The position numbers were made by a program, and so were the translations under genes. From NCBI GenBank assembly GCA_002495685.1, contig DAGJ01000024.1, positions 88,610-151,008 on the forward strand: a stretch of 62,399 nt of DNA. The letters are read 5' to 3'. Of this stretch, positions 17,569 through 27,180 are shown in pieces; positions within the stretch are counted from its first letter, which is position 1; each line of letters begins with the position of its first letter. The DNA is from Methanobrevibacter sp. UBA412. Lineage in GTDB: Archaea > Methanobacteriota > Methanobacteria > Methanobacteriales > Methanobacteriaceae. The notes beneath the pieces are model-generated. The model had not been told where the DNA came from and did no database searches. It worked only from the letters and a program-made list of their open reading frames with translations.

Positions 17569-18807
17569 ATGAAAGGAATTATATTAGTTATGGATGGAAT
17601 GGGAGATCGTCCTTTAAAAGAATTAGATAATCAAACACCTCTTCAAGCAGCTAACACTCCAAATATGGATAAAATGGCAGAACGTGGTATTACTGGTATA
17701 ATGGATTCTATAAGACCTGGAATAATACCTGGAAGTGATACAGCTCATTTATCTATTTTAGGTTATGATCCATATGAAGTTTATACTGGACGTGGACCAT
17801 TTGAAGCATCTGGTGTTGGATTAGATGTTATTCCTGGAGATATAGCATTTAGATGTAATTTCTCAACAGCTGATGAAAATGGAATTATAACGGATAGACG
17901 TGCTGGAAGAATTAGAGAAGGTACTAAAGATATTGTAGATGTTTTAAATACTATGGTTATAAAAGGTTATGAAGATATTCAGATAATTTTTAAAGAATCT
18001 ACTGGCCATAGAGCAGTTCTTGTATTGCGTGGGGAAGGTTTATCTGATAAGGTAACAGATGCAGACCCTAAAGTTGAAGGTAAAAAACCTAAAATAGTTG
18101 AAAGTACTGATGGTAGTGAAGAAGCTAAAAGAACTGCAGATTTACTAAATAAAATTGTTGAAAAATCCTATGAAATGGTAAAAAATCATCCGGTTAATAT
18201 TGGACGTATGGAGGAAAATAAACCCCCTGCTAATATAATAATACCTCGTGGTGCAGGAGCTGTACCTAAAGTAGAACATATTAATGAAAAATATGAAGTT
18301 AATTCTGCATGTATAGCTGAAACTGGTTTAATTATGGGAATTGGACGATTTGCAGGTATGGATATTATTGAAATGGATGATGTTACTGGTGGTGTAGATA
18401 CTAATTTGGATAATATTATTGATACAATAATTAATCAAGTAAATAATACAGATCACAATTTCTTTTTAATTAATATTGATGGTGCTGATGAAGCAGGTCA
18501 TGATGGTAATGCAATTCAGAAAAAAGAATTCATTGAAAAAGTTGATAAAATTGTTATGAGTAAATTATTAAACCTTAAAAATGTTGTATTATTTTTAACA
18601 GCTGACCATTCAACTCCAATTTCTGTTATGAATCATTCTGGAGATCCTGTTCCTGTTATAATTAATAGTCCTGAAGTAAGGGTTGATGATGTTAAAGAAT
18701 ATAATGAATTTGCTGTTGCAAAAGGTGGATTGTGTAGAATTAGAGGATCTGATGTAATGAATATTGTTATGGATTTAATGAATAATTCTCATAAATTTGG
18801 TGCTTGA
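17569..18807 (+). CDS. apgM: 2,3-bisphosphoglycerate-independent phosphoglycerate mutase (archaeal)
   Basis: Interconverts 3- and 2-phosphoglycerate in glycolysis/gluconeogenesis. The 412-residue protein is of the archaeal ApgM type in the alkaline phosphatase superfamily. The start [19 protein letters not shown] holds the first metal Asp, [14 protein letters not shown] the catalytic Ser/Thr region, and [18 protein letters not shown] and TDRRAGR complete the substrate site. [12 protein letters not shown] and FLTADHSTP give the remaining metal ligands (Asp, His). AAAGGTGATG precedes the ATG. It is the first gene of a same-strand run (apgM, glmM, glmU-like, carbonic anhydrase, hisC). Confidence 0.96.
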   Translation: MKGIILVMDGMGDRPLKELDNQTPLQAANTPNMDKMAERGITGIMDSIRPGIIPGSDTAHLSILGYDPYEVYTGRGPFEASGVGLDVIPGDIAFRCNFSTADENGIITDRRAGRIREGTKDIVDVLNTMVIKGYEDIQIIFKESTGHRAVLVLRGEGLSDKVTDADPKVEGKKPKIVESTDGSEEAKRTADLLNKIVEKSYEMVKNHPVNIGRMEENKPPANIIIPRGAGAVPKVEHINEKYEVNSACIAETGLIMGIGRFAGMDIIEMDDVTGGVDTNLDNIIDTIINQVNNTDHNFFLINIDGADEAGHDGNAIQKKEFIEKVDKIVMSKLLNLKNVVLFLTADHSTPISVMNHSGDPVPVIINSPEVRVDDVKEYNEFAVAKGGLCRIRGSDVMNIVMDLMNNSHKFGA

Positions 18808-18839
18808 TTAAATGAAAATTTTAATGGTTGTGTTTTTTA

Positions 18840-20195
18840 ATGAGTAATGAGAATAAGAAACTTTTTGGAACTTCTGGGATTAGAGGTAAAATAGGTACAG
18901 AAATTAATGCAAATTTAGCTTTAAATGTTGGAAAATCTTTAGCTTCATATTTAAAAAATGAAGGGACTGTTGTTATTGGTTATGATACTCGAACAACCAA
19001 TAAAATGTTGGAACAAGCTATTGTATCTGGTTTGATGGAAGGTGGAATAAACATAATTAAATTAGGTATGGTTCCAACACCATTAGTAGGTTATGCTACA
19101 CTTAAATTAGGTGCTAATGCAGGAATAATGATTACAGCATCACATAACCCTCCTCAATATAATGGTATTAAATTATGGAATCCTAATGGTATGGCTTATA
19201 CTCCTATTCAAGAAGCTGAAATAGAACAATTATACAATTCTAAAGCTTATGGAAATGTAAGTTGGGAATATATAGGTTCAGTAACTCATAATACTGAGAT
19301 TAAAAAACAATATATGAATGATTTATTAAACACAGTTAATATTAAAAAAGGTTTAAAAGTTGTAATCGATGCAGCTTCTGGTGCAGGATCAGAATTATCT
19401 CCTATAATATTCAGAAAAGCTGGTTGTGATGTGATAACTCTTAACTCTCAAGTAGATGGATTTTTCCCTGGACGTAATCCTGAACCTAATAAAACTAATC
19501 TTCAAAATCTTATGAAAGTGGTTGTTGCTACAGGTGCAGATCTTGGAATAGCTCATGATGGGGATGCTGATAGAATGATGGCTGTTGATGAAAATGGGAA
19601 TATATCAGAATTTGATAAGTTATTAGCCCTTATTTCAAAAAATTTTGGAGGGACAGTAGTTACAACAGTTGATGCAGGATTATGTATGGATGAAGTAATG
19701 GAAAAAGTTGGGGGAAAAGTAATTAGAACAAAAGTTGGTGATGTTGCAGTTGCTGAGTCCATTATTAAAAATGATGCTACATTTGGAGGGGAACCCTCTG
19801 GAACATGGGTGCACCCTGATTTTTGTATGTGCCCTGATGGTTTATTGTCTGGTCTTAGAATTGCAGAAATAGTATCAAAAGAAGGGCCTTTAAGTAAATT
19901 ATTAAATGAAATATCTTCTTATTTCAGTATTAGAGAAAAAGTGGTTTGTTCTAAAGAGGATAAATTAAAGGTGTTCGAAAATATGGAAGAACAATTAAAA
20001 GAAGAATTTGATGATATTAAATATGTTAATTCTATTGATGGGATTCGTTTAACATTTGATGATGGAAGTTGGGTACTATTAAGACCTTCTGGTACTGAAG
20101 ATTATATTAGAATTACTTTAGAAGCTAAAACTGAAGAAAAAGCAGAATTAATAAGACAAAAATGTGTATTTTTAATTGAAAAAAATCTTTCATGA
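18840..20195 (+). CDS. glmM: Phosphoglucosamine mutase GlmM (archaeal)
   Basis: Converts glucosamine-6-phosphate to glucosamine-1-phosphate for UDP-GlcNAc and cell-wall synthesis. The 451-residue alpha-D-phosphohexomutase has all four active-site blocks: phosphoserine loop TASHNPPQYNGIK, metal loop AHDGDADRMM, sugar loop GGEPSGTWVHP, and phosphate loop RPSGTEDYIRIT. The opening is FGTSGIRGKIG. The sugar loop and the adjacent glmU-like gene (115 bases downstream) favour GlmM over phosphomannomutase. I chose ATG at 18840; an in-frame TTG at 18828 has no better ribosome-binding site. A second paralogue is encoded at 25703-27064. Confidence 0.88.
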   Translation: MSNENKKLFGTSGIRGKIGTEINANLALNVGKSLASYLKNEGTVVIGYDTRTTNKMLEQAIVSGLMEGGINIIKLGMVPTPLVGYATLKLGANAGIMITASHNPPQYNGIKLWNPNGMAYTPIQEAEIEQLYNSKAYGNVSWEYIGSVTHNTEIKKQYMNDLLNTVNIKKGLKVVIDAASGAGSELSPIIFRKAGCDVITLNSQVDGFFPGRNPEPNKTNLQNLMKVVVATGADLGIAHDGDADRMMAVDENGNISEFDKLLALISKNFGGTVVTTVDAGLCMDEVMEKVGGKVIRTKVGDVAVAESIIKNDATFGGEPSGTWVHPDFCMCPDGLLSGLRIAEIVSKEGPLSKLLNEISSYFSIREKVVCSKEDKLKVFENMEEQLKEEFDDIKYVNSIDGIRLTFDDGSWVLLRPSGTEDYIRITLEAKTEEKAELIRQKCVFLIEKNLS

Positions 20196-20310
20196 ATAAT
20201 TCAATTTCACATAATTAAGAATTTTAGTTAATTTAAAATAATTCAATCAACAAATTAAATTAATAATTAAACTTAAAAATTTTATAATTTGCTAAGGAGG
20301 AAAAAAGCAA

Positions 20311-21618
20311 ATGAAAGCAATAATATTAAGTGCCGGTGAAGGAACACGTATGCGACCGTTAACATTAACAAAACCTAAAACAATGTTACCTGTTGCAGGT
20401 AAACCTATTATGCAATATAACATTGAAATTTTAAGAGATAATGGTATTAAAGACATACTTTTAATTGTTGGGTATAAAGAAGATATTGTTAAAAATTATT
20501 TTAAGGATGGTAAAGAGTTTGGTGTTAATATTTCTTATAAAACACAAACTAATTTAGCAGGCACTGCTAATGCTATTGGTTATGGTGAAGATTTTATTAA
20601 TGATAGTGTTATTGTTTTAAACGGCGATTTAATATTAAATAATGATATTATTGAAGAACTCATTTCAAAATATAATGAAAGTGAAGTAGATACTTTAATG
20701 GTTTTAAAAGAAGTGAACAATCCAAGTTCTTTTGGAGTAGTTGAAGTAGAAAATGGTTTAGTAAAAAACATTGTAGAAAAACCTAAAAAAGGAGAAGCTC
20801 CAAGTAATTTAATCAACACTGGAATTTATATTTTTAATAAAGATATTTTTGATAAAATTAATAAAACTCAAATCTCTTCAAGAGGAGAATATGAAATAAC
20901 TGACTCATTATCAATGCAAATTGAAGAAAATAAAATAGTTAAAGCATATGTAACTACTAAAGATTGGATTGATGTGGGGCGTCCTTGGGAGTTAATTGAA
21001 ATTAATGAAAGATTACTTAAAAAAATCAAAGGAGAAATTAAAGGAAAAGTAGAGTCAGGTGTAACTATTCATGGTGAAGTCTTCCTAGATGAAGGAAGCA
21101 TCCTTAAATCTGGAGTATATATTGAAGGTTCAGTTTATATAGGTAAAAACTGTGATATTGGTCCTAATTCTTATATTCGTGGAAATACTTACTTCGGCGA
21201 TAATGTACATGTAGGTAATGCCGTTGAGATTAAAAATTCTATCATCATGGAAAACACAAATGTTGGACATTTAAGTTATGTTGGAGATTCTGTTATAGGA
21301 TCAAATTGTAATATTGCTGCAGGAACTAATATAGCTAATTTACGTTTTGATAATAAATCAGTTAAAACAATTATTAAGAATAAGAAAGAAGATAGTGGAA
21401 GAAGAAAATTAGGAGCTATAATTGGAGATAGTGTAAAAACTGGAATAAATTCAAGTTTTTCTCCAGGAGTTAAAGTTGGTTCAAGTTCAACTATTGGATC
21501 TGGTGTTTTATTATACCATGATGTAGGTTCTAATATGAGAATATTAGTTAAACAAGATTATATCATTCAAGATAAAACAACTAATGACCAGTGTTCATTA
21601 GATAATTTAAAAGATTAA
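20311..21618 (+). CDS. glmU: Bifunctional sugar-1-phosphate uridylyl/thymidylyltransferase with acetyltransferase domain (GlmU-like)
   Basis: The 435-residue protein has two domains. The N-terminal nucleotidyltransferase (residues about 1-230) has the signature LSAGEGTRMRPLTLTKPKTM, LNGDLILNNDI (catalytic Asp) and EKPKKGEAPSNLINTGIY. The C-terminal left-handed beta-helix (about 245-430) has hexapeptide repeats such as VYIGKNCDIGPNSYIRG and is the acetyltransferase. Characterised archaeal homologues make UDP-GlcNAc from GlcN-1-P, acetylating first or second. Its position after glmM supports that role. A strong AAGGAGG precedes the ATG. The product feeds pseudomurein and glycoprotein synthesis. 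Confidence 0.88.
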   Translation: MKAIILSAGEGTRMRPLTLTKPKTMLPVAGKPIMQYNIEILRDNGIKDILLIVGYKEDIVKNYFKDGKEFGVNISYKTQTNLAGTANAIGYGEDFINDSVIVLNGDLILNNDIIEELISKYNESEVDTLMVLKEVNNPSSFGVVEVENGLVKNIVEKPKKGEAPSNLINTGIYIFNKDIFDKINKTQISSRGEYEITDSLSMQIEENKIVKAYVTTKDWIDVGRPWELIEINERLLKKIKGEIKGKVESGVTIHGEVFLDEGSILKSGVYIEGSVYIGKNCDIGPNSYIRGNTYFGDNVHVGNAVEIKNSIIMENTNVGHLSYVGDSVIGSNCNIAAGTNIANLRFDNKSVKTIIKNKKEDSGRRKLGAIIGDSVKTGINSSFSPGVKVGSSSTIGSGVLLYHDVGSNMRILVKQDYIIQDKTTNDQCSLDNLKD

Positions 21619-21671
21619 ATTAAATTTTTTTATATAAAACAAATAATTTTTATATTTAGGAGGAATAAAAA

Positions 21672-22202
21672 ATGAATATTCACAAGTCAGCAAAAATTTT
21701 CCCAGGAGCTCATGTTGTAGGAGACGTTGATTTAGGGGAAAATGTTTCAGTATGGTATAATGCAGTTATTAGAGGAGATACAAGTCATATTTCATTAGGA
21801 AAGGATTCTAATGTTCAGGATAATTGTGTTCTTCATTGTTCTCCAGGTTTATCATTAAATATAGGTGAAAATGTATCTATCGGTCACGCTGCTGTTGTGC
21901 ATGGATGTACTATAGATGATAATGTAATTGTTGGAATGAATGCAACTGTTTTAAATAATGCGCACATTGGTAAAAATTCTATTGTTGCTGCAGGTGCTGT
22001 TGTTACAGAAAATCATGAATTTCCAGACAATAGTTTAATAATGGGTACTCCGGGGAAAGTTGTTAAAGAAATTTCAGAAAAACAATTAAATTTAATTAAA
22101 TTTAATGCTAAGCATTATGTAAATTTATCCAATGCATATGATGCGAATTTTAATTTTGTTAAAGATGCCCCAAAAATATATGATGTTGAATTTGAATTTT
22201 AA
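21672..22202 (+). CDS. Gamma-class carbonic anhydrase family protein
   Basis: A 176-residue left-handed beta-helix protein built from hexapeptide repeats, with a C-terminal helix (residues about 145-165). The three zinc histidines of gamma-carbonic anhydrases are present in VLHC, IGHAAVVHGC: one in VLHC and two in the GHAAVVHG pair. WYNAVIRGDTSHISLG is the usual N-terminal block. It may hydrate CO2 for methanogenesis or biosynthesis, though many short family members (PaaY/YrdA type) have weak or unknown activity; this one lacks the acidic loop of the Methanosarcina Cam enzyme. AGGAGG precedes the ATG, 53 bases after the GlmU-like gene, which ends in the same fold. Confidence 0.87.
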   Translation: MNIHKSAKIFPGAHVVGDVDLGENVSVWYNAVIRGDTSHISLGKDSNVQDNCVLHCSPGLSLNIGENVSIGHAAVVHGCTIDDNVIVGMNATVLNNAHIGKNSIVAAGAVVTENHEFPDNSLIMGTPGKVVKEISEKQLNLIKFNAKHYVNLSNAYDANFNFVKDAPKIYDVEFEF

Positions 22203-22237
22203 TTAATAATCTTTTTTTTTAATGTAGGTATAAAAAA

Positions 22238-23335
22238 ATGAATCCGAAAAAAGCAGTATTAGAATTAGATCCGTATGTTCCGGGTAGATCCAAAGAAGAA
22301 ATTGTTAATGAATTTAATATAAATGAAAAGGATATAATTAAATTAGGTTCAAATGAAAATCCATGGGGTCCTTCTAGTAAAGTTAAGACTGCTATTCTAA
22401 ATGAAGTTGATAATGTTAATAGATATCCAGAATCTGATTTAACTAAACTTGAATCAGAAATTGCAAATTATGCAGGTGTTAAACCTAATCAGGTTATTAT
22501 TGGTGGAGATGGTGCTGATGAAGTTTTAGATTCATTAATTAAAACTTTTATCGAACCTGGTGATGAATTTATTGTTCCATTGCCATCTTACACATATTAT
22601 GAGTTTCTTTTAAAACCTTATGGGGCAATACCAATTTATGGTAATTGGGATTTAAATAGTAATACTTTGGATGTTGATTCAATTTTAAATTCTTTATCTG
22701 ATAAAACAAAAATGATTTTTTTATGTTCTCCAAATAATCCTACAGGGGCTGTTATTAATGAAGAAGATATTAAAACAATTTTAGATGCTACTAATGCTTT
22801 AGTAATTATTGATGAAGCTTATATTGAATATGCTGAATCTAATCATGTTAATTTAATTAAAGATTATTCTAATGTGTTTATTTTAAGAACTTTCTCAAAA
22901 GTTATGGGTCTAGCAGGTATGAGAATAGGTTATGGTTTATCTAATAGTGAGAATATAGAATATATGCATAGAATTAAACCTGTTTTTTCTCTCACTCGGC
23001 TATCTTATGTGGCGGCTTTAGCAACTTTAAAAGATAAAAAATTCATAGAAGATTCAATTATTAAAGGTAAAGAAAGTAGGGATTTATTATATGAAGGTGT
23101 TTCTAAAATCAATAAATTGCATGTTTTAAAATCTCAATCAAATTTTATGGTAATAGATGTAAGGGAAACTGGATTTACTGCAAATGAATTATCTTATGAA
23201 TTGTTAAAAAAGGGCGTAATTGTTAGAGATTGTACTTCTTTTAAAGGTTTAGATGAATATTGGATTAGAATAAGTATTGCAACTATTGAAGAAGACAAAA
23301 AGTTTTTAAACATATTAAAAGAAGTTGTAAATTAA
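22238..23335 (+). CDS. hisC: Histidinol-phosphate aminotransferase
   Basis: PLP enzyme (365 residues) that transaminates imidazole acetol phosphate to histidinol phosphate in histidine biosynthesis. Class I/II aminotransferase signatures are in order: [12 protein letters not shown] at the N-terminus, [33 protein letters not shown], the Schiff-base lysine in [17 protein letters not shown], and WIRISIAT near the end. The HisC-type N-terminal block and length separate it from tyrosine aminotransferases. Its ATG is preceded by GTAGGTAT. It lies 35 bases after the carbonic anhydrase and 34 before the NrdG-like gene; no other his gene is in the window. Confidence 0.9.
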   Translation: MNPKKAVLELDPYVPGRSKEEIVNEFNINEKDIIKLGSNENPWGPSSKVKTAILNEVDNVNRYPESDLTKLESEIANYAGVKPNQVIIGGDGADEVLDSLIKTFIEPGDEFIVPLPSYTYYEFLLKPYGAIPIYGNWDLNSNTLDVDSILNSLSDKTKMIFLCSPNNPTGAVINEEDIKTILDATNALVIIDEAYIEYAESNHVNLIKDYSNVFILRTFSKVMGLAGMRIGYGLSNSENIEYMHRIKPVFSLTRLSYVAALATLKDKKFIEDSIIKGKESRDLLYEGVSKINKLHVLKSQSNFMVIDVRETGFTANELSYELLKKGVIVRDCTSFKGLDEYWIRISIATIEEDKKFLNILKEVVN

Positions 23336-23369
23336 GTAAAAATATATTAAAAGGTAGGTTACACAAATT

Positions 23370-24080
23370 ATGAAAATTGGAACTACATTAATATCTTCTG
23401 TTGAATTTCATGGGAATATGTCTTTAGTAATTTTCTTAGCAGGTTGTCCTTTAAGATGTCCTTATTGTCATAATGGTGAAATTTTAGAAGATGGTGATGA
23501 TATTGATATTGGTGAAGTTTATAAAGTAATTGATGATTCCAAAGATTTTATTGATGCAGTTGATGTATCTGGAGGGGAACCACTATCACAATTAGATGAT
23601 TTGATAAGTATTCTACGTGTTGCTAAAAAATTAGGATTAAAAACTAAATTAGATACAAGTGGAGTTTATCCAGATAGATTAAAAAAAGTTTTAGATTTAA
23701 ATTTAGTTGATTATGTTGCAATGGATATTAAATCTCCTTTTGAAAAATATGAAACCATAATTGGTTCAAATATTGGGGAAAATGTTAAAAAAAGTATGGA
23801 ATTAGTTAATCAATATGATAAAACCTATTTGGAATGTCGGACTACTTATGTTCCGGGTTTACTTAAACCTGAAGATATTATTGATATAAGCTATGAAATT
23901 AATTGTAATGTTTATACCTTACAACAGTTTAGAAATAGAAGTGTTCTTGATGAAGATTTAAAAGATATTGAAAGTCCTAATCCTCATGAATTGAAGGATA
24001 TGGCTAAAAAAATAAAATCAATACTTAAAGACTCAGTTATTAAAGTGAAAAGTGCAGAATTTGGAGAGGAAGTTATTTAA
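23370..24080 (+). CDS. nrdG: Radical SAM activating enzyme, NrdG-like (anaerobic ribonucleotide reductase activase family)
   Basis: A 236-residue radical SAM protein. The [4Fe-4S] cysteines are C26-x3-C30-x2-C33 (AGCPLRCPYCHNGE), followed by SGGEPLSQ (SAM-binding GGE block), KLDTSGVYP and VDYVAMDIK. Size and opening (TTLISSVEFHGNMSLVIFLAGC) match the group annotated as anaerobic ribonucleoside-triphosphate reductase activating proteins, which generate a glycyl radical on a partner enzyme. The partner NrdD gene is not in the window, so another glycyl-radical target remains possible. RBS AAAGGTAGG is present. It follows hisC by 34 bases. Confidence 0.83.
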   Translation: MKIGTTLISSVEFHGNMSLVIFLAGCPLRCPYCHNGEILEDGDDIDIGEVYKVIDDSKDFIDAVDVSGGEPLSQLDDLISILRVAKKLGLKTKLDTSGVYPDRLKKVLDLNLVDYVAMDIKSPFEKYETIIGSNIGENVKKSMELVNQYDKTYLECRTTYVPGLLKPEDIIDISYEINCNVYTLQQFRNRSVLDEDLKDIESPNPHELKDMAKKIKSILKDSVIKVKSAEFGEEVI

Positions 24081-24122
24081 ATTTTCTTTTTCATGTTTTT
24101 AAAAAAATTTTAGAGGGATTAA

Positions 24123-25259
24123 ATGCCAATATTGTCGTTTGGAAGTCAAAATATTAATATTATTACTCAAAAAAAGAACATGACAATACGTAAATTATGG
24201 AAAAATCCTTTAAAAGTAGGGGATCGTTTATACTGTTATTGGAATTTAATTTCTAAAGAAAAAAAGAAAGTTTTTGAAGCTCAAGTTACTAAAGTTGATT
24301 TGATTAAATTTAAAAATTTAAAACATAATGACAAATTAGCAAAAGAGGAAGGGTTTCTTAATGCTCAAGAAATGACTAAAGAATTTAAGAAGATGTATGC
24401 TGAAGATATTAATGATGATAATATTTTTCAGGTAATCTATTTTGAAAAATTAAATATTGAAGATTGGATTGGAGATAAAATTGATGAAAAAGCCATGATT
24501 ACCCAAAGAGCAGATATACTTTTTGATAGTGGTAAATATGATAAGTCTGTGTTGTGTTATTCAGCGGCTTTAGGGTTTGATTCTGAAGATATTTATTTAT
24601 TGAATAAAAAGGGAGATAATCTCTCTCGTTTGGGTAAATTTCATGAAGCTATTGGTTGTTATGATAAAGCTATTGAAGTAAACCCAAATAATGAGTATAT
24701 ACTAAATAATAAAGCAATTGCTCTTTTAAATTGTGAGCGTATTGAAGAGGCTCTTGAAGTTAATGATGAGGCTGTTAAAATAAATCCTGAAAATACTGTA
24801 GTTTTATATTGGAGAGGTTTTATTCTTCAAGTTTTAGGCAGATTAAATGAAGCTCTAAATATTTATGATAAAATTTTAAGTATAGATGATTCTGATCCTC
24901 AAGTTTGGAATGCTAGAGGAAATCTTTTAAATGATTTAAATAACCCTGAAAAGGCTTTGGAATCTTATGATAAAGCAATGGAGTTATGTTTTGATGATTC
25001 GGATATTGATGCTTCTGCTCAAAATAGAAAAGGCAATGCTTTGTTAGATTTAGGGCGTTTTCAAGAAGCTTTAGATTGTTATAATAAAGCTATTAATCTT
25101 GAAAATGATAATCCAATTTTTTTATTAAATAAAGGTATTGTTTTAATGGAATTAGAGGAATATCAAGAGGCTTTAAGTTATTTTATTAAAATTTTAGCTA
25201 AGCATCCAAATAATGAGGATGCTCAATTTTTGAAAGAGGAATGTTTAGAAAATTTATAA
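24123..25259 (+). CDS. ASCH-like domain fused to tetratricopeptide repeats
   Basis: A 378-residue fusion. Residues about 1-115 look like an ASCH/PUA-like RNA-binding domain (TIRKLWKNPLKVGDRLYCYW, then EEGFLNAQEMTKEFKKMY and FQVIYFEKL). Residues about 130-375 are roughly seven TPR units (for example LGKFHEAIGCYDKAIEVNP, LGRFQEALDCYNKAINLE). ASCH domains bind RNA in translation-linked proteins; TPR arrays bind partner proteins. The combination suggests an adaptor that brings an RNA to a protein complex; this is inference. GAGGGATTAA precedes the ATG. The downstream small membrane protein begins only 15 bases after its stop, so the two are probably co-transcribed. Confidence 0.78.
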   Translation: MPILSFGSQNINIITQKKNMTIRKLWKNPLKVGDRLYCYWNLISKEKKKVFEAQVTKVDLIKFKNLKHNDKLAKEEGFLNAQEMTKEFKKMYAEDINDDNIFQVIYFEKLNIEDWIGDKIDEKAMITQRADILFDSGKYDKSVLCYSAALGFDSEDIYLLNKKGDNLSRLGKFHEAIGCYDKAIEVNPNNEYILNNKAIALLNCERIEEALEVNDEAVKINPENTVVLYWRGFILQVLGRLNEALNIYDKILSIDDSDPQVWNARGNLLNDLNNPEKALESYDKAMELCFDDSDIDASAQNRKGNALLDLGRFQEALDCYNKAINLENDNPIFLLNKGIVLMELEEYQEALSYFIKILAKHPNNEDAQFLKEECLENL

Positions 25260-25274
25260 TTTTTGGGTTTTTTT

Positions 25275-25514
25275 ATGTGGTATGATTTAATTTTGATTGC
25301 TTTGGCTTTTTTGATACCTGGAACAAGTCAAATTATTTTAGGTAAATTAATTCCAGGTTTGATTTTTTTCTTAATATTTTTAATAATGATTGTTGTTGAT
25401 CATTTTACTCATGATTATCAAGGTAAACATGAAAAATTGATTACTGTAAGAGTTATAATTTATATTGGGTTTTGTTTAATATCTGCATTATATACCTATT
25501 TTTTATTGGTATAA
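25275..25514 (+). CDS. Two-helix membrane protein (TM2-like)
   Basis: A 79-residue protein with two to three hydrophobic segments (about 4-17, 27-42 and 59-79) and a first segment ending PGTSQIILGKLIPGLIFFL. That GxxQ/G-x(n)-G pattern resembles TM2-domain proteins. The loop carries DHFTHDYQGKHEK. The ribosome-binding site is poor (TTGGG), which suits translational coupling to the ASCH-TPR gene 15 bases upstream. I chose ATG at 25275 over an in-frame TTG at 25263 that has no upstream site. Function unknown. Confidence 0.6.
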   Translation: MWYDLILIALAFLIPGTSQIILGKLIPGLIFFLIFLIMIVVDHFTHDYQGKHEKLITVRVIIYIGFCLISALYTYFLLV

Positions 25515-25702
25515 CTTTTTATTAAAAAAGTGTAAGAACATATACCTTAAGTTTTCTAATTTTTCTAATTTTTTCATGTATTGCTTAAATTATTTAATTA
25601 CCTTATGTTTTTTATTAAAGTTTTAATATTTATTTCTATTTAATTAGTCAATTCTTTTAAATTTTTAATAGAAAAAATAAAGCAATTTTTAAATTATTAT
25701 GT

Positions 25703-27064
25703 TTATTTTAAATATTTTTTAATTAAAGAAATACCCCATTCTGTCATTTCAGTAGATTTTTTTTGAGAATCTGATTCTGCAAAACATCTAAAAATAGGTT
25801 CAGTTCCGGAAGGTCTTATAATAATCCAACCATCTTCTTTTAATATCTTCACTCCATCTGTAGTGTCTATTTTATAATTAGTTGTTTCTTTTATTTCCTT
25901 AACAATACTTTTCATAATTTCTGATTTTTTATTATCAGGACATTCAATTTTCATTTTTTCAGAATAATATTTTGGTAATTCTTTAACAAGTTCATATAAT
26001 GATTTTTTTTCCTTAGCAATTATCTCTAATATCTTAGCTACAGTCATTGCAGCGTCACGACCATAAACAAAGTTTGGGAAAATAAGGCCACCGTTTTCTT
26101 CTCCACCAAAAAGACCATTTTCTTCTTTTAATTTTCTTGCTACAAGTAAGTCTCCTACAGCGGTTGTTATAACTTTACCATTATACTGTTTAGCTATATC
26201 ATAAATTGCAGTTGAAGTTGCAACAGTAGTTACTATAATTCCTCCATTGTTTTCCTTTAACATTTGTTTTTCAACTAATGAAAAAGTTTTATCTCCTAAA
26301 ACAAAGTTTCCTTTATTATCAATACAAATAGTTCTGTCTGCATCACCATCATGAGCTAAACCTAAATCAGCATTTAAAATTTTTACAGTGTTTATTAATT
26401 CTGTTAAATTTGGTTCTATTGGTTCAGGGTTACGTCCTGGGAAAAATCCATCAGCTTGACAATTTAATGTAGTTACTTCACATCCAAGCTTTCTTAATAT
26501 GTAAGGTGCTGTGAAAGAACCAGCTCCAGAACCACAATCGACTACTACTTTTAAATTTGCATTTTTTATTGCATCTACATCTACTCTTTTAAGAGTTTCT
26601 TCAATATATTCGTCTATAATAGATTCATTAATACAATATTTTCCCATTTCATTCCATTTAGCTCGTTTAGGTTCTTTATCAAAGTATAATTCTTCTATTT
26701 TTAATTCCATATTATCGGGAGTACCAATACCAAATTCATCTACAAATTTTAGTCCATTATACTTTGGAGGATTATGTGATGCAGTAACTATAATTCCACC
26801 ATCATAATATGTTCTAACAGCATATTGTATTGCTGGAGTAGGTAAAATTCCAAGGTCTATTACATCACAACCTGAAGATAATAATCCTGCGGTTATAGCA
26901 TGTTTTAACATAGGAGTACTTGTTCTTGTATCTCCTCCAATAGCCACAGTTCCTTGAACTAATGTACCATAACATGCTGCTAATCGGGATGCAAATTCCG
27001 GATTTAAAACTTCGTTTGCTATTCTTCTAACTCCAAATGTCCCAAATAATCTTTTATTTGCCAT
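25703..27064 (-). CDS. Second alpha-D-phosphohexomutase (GlmM/ManB-like)
   Basis: A 453-residue paralogue of the glmM product. Blocks: FGTFGVRR at the start (GTSG is usual, so Ser is replaced by Phe), TASHNPPKYNGLK (catalytic phosphoserine), AHDGDADRTI (metal), GGEENGGLIFP (sugar specificity) and RPSGTEPIFRCFAE (phosphate). The sugar loop differs from GGEPSGTW of the first copy, so the substrate probably differs too (phosphomannose, phosphoglucose or phosphoglucosamine). It stands alone on the minus strand, 116 bases downstream of the DNA-ligase start codon side. Assignment among hexose phosphates cannot be made by eye. Confidence 0.85.
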   Translation of the reverse strand: MANKRLFGTFGVRRIANEVLNPEFASRLAACYGTLVQGTVAIGGDTRTSTPMLKHAITAGLLSSGCDVIDLGILPTPAIQYAVRTYYDGGIIVTASHNPPKYNGLKFVDEFGIGTPDNMELKIEELYFDKEPKRAKWNEMGKYCINESIIDEYIEETLKRVDVDAIKNANLKVVVDCGSGAGSFTAPYILRKLGCEVTTLNCQADGFFPGRNPEPIEPNLTELINTVKILNADLGLAHDGDADRTICIDNKGNFVLGDKTFSLVEKQMLKENNGGIIVTTVATSTAIYDIAKQYNGKVITTAVGDLLVARKLKEENGLFGGEENGGLIFPNFVYGRDAAMTVAKILEIIAKEKKSLYELVKELPKYYSEKMKIECPDNKKSEIMKSIVKEIKETTNYKIDTTDGVKILKEDGWIIIRPSGTEPIFRCFAESDSQKKSTEMTEWGISLIKKYLK

Positions 27065-27180
27065 AAATCAAATCACCATTAATATTATTTTTAAAAATAT
27101 ATCCTATATATTGGAATTCATAAATTATTATAGTATTTATTTTATATTTTTTTAATTATAAATTTTTTTTAAAAAAGAAT

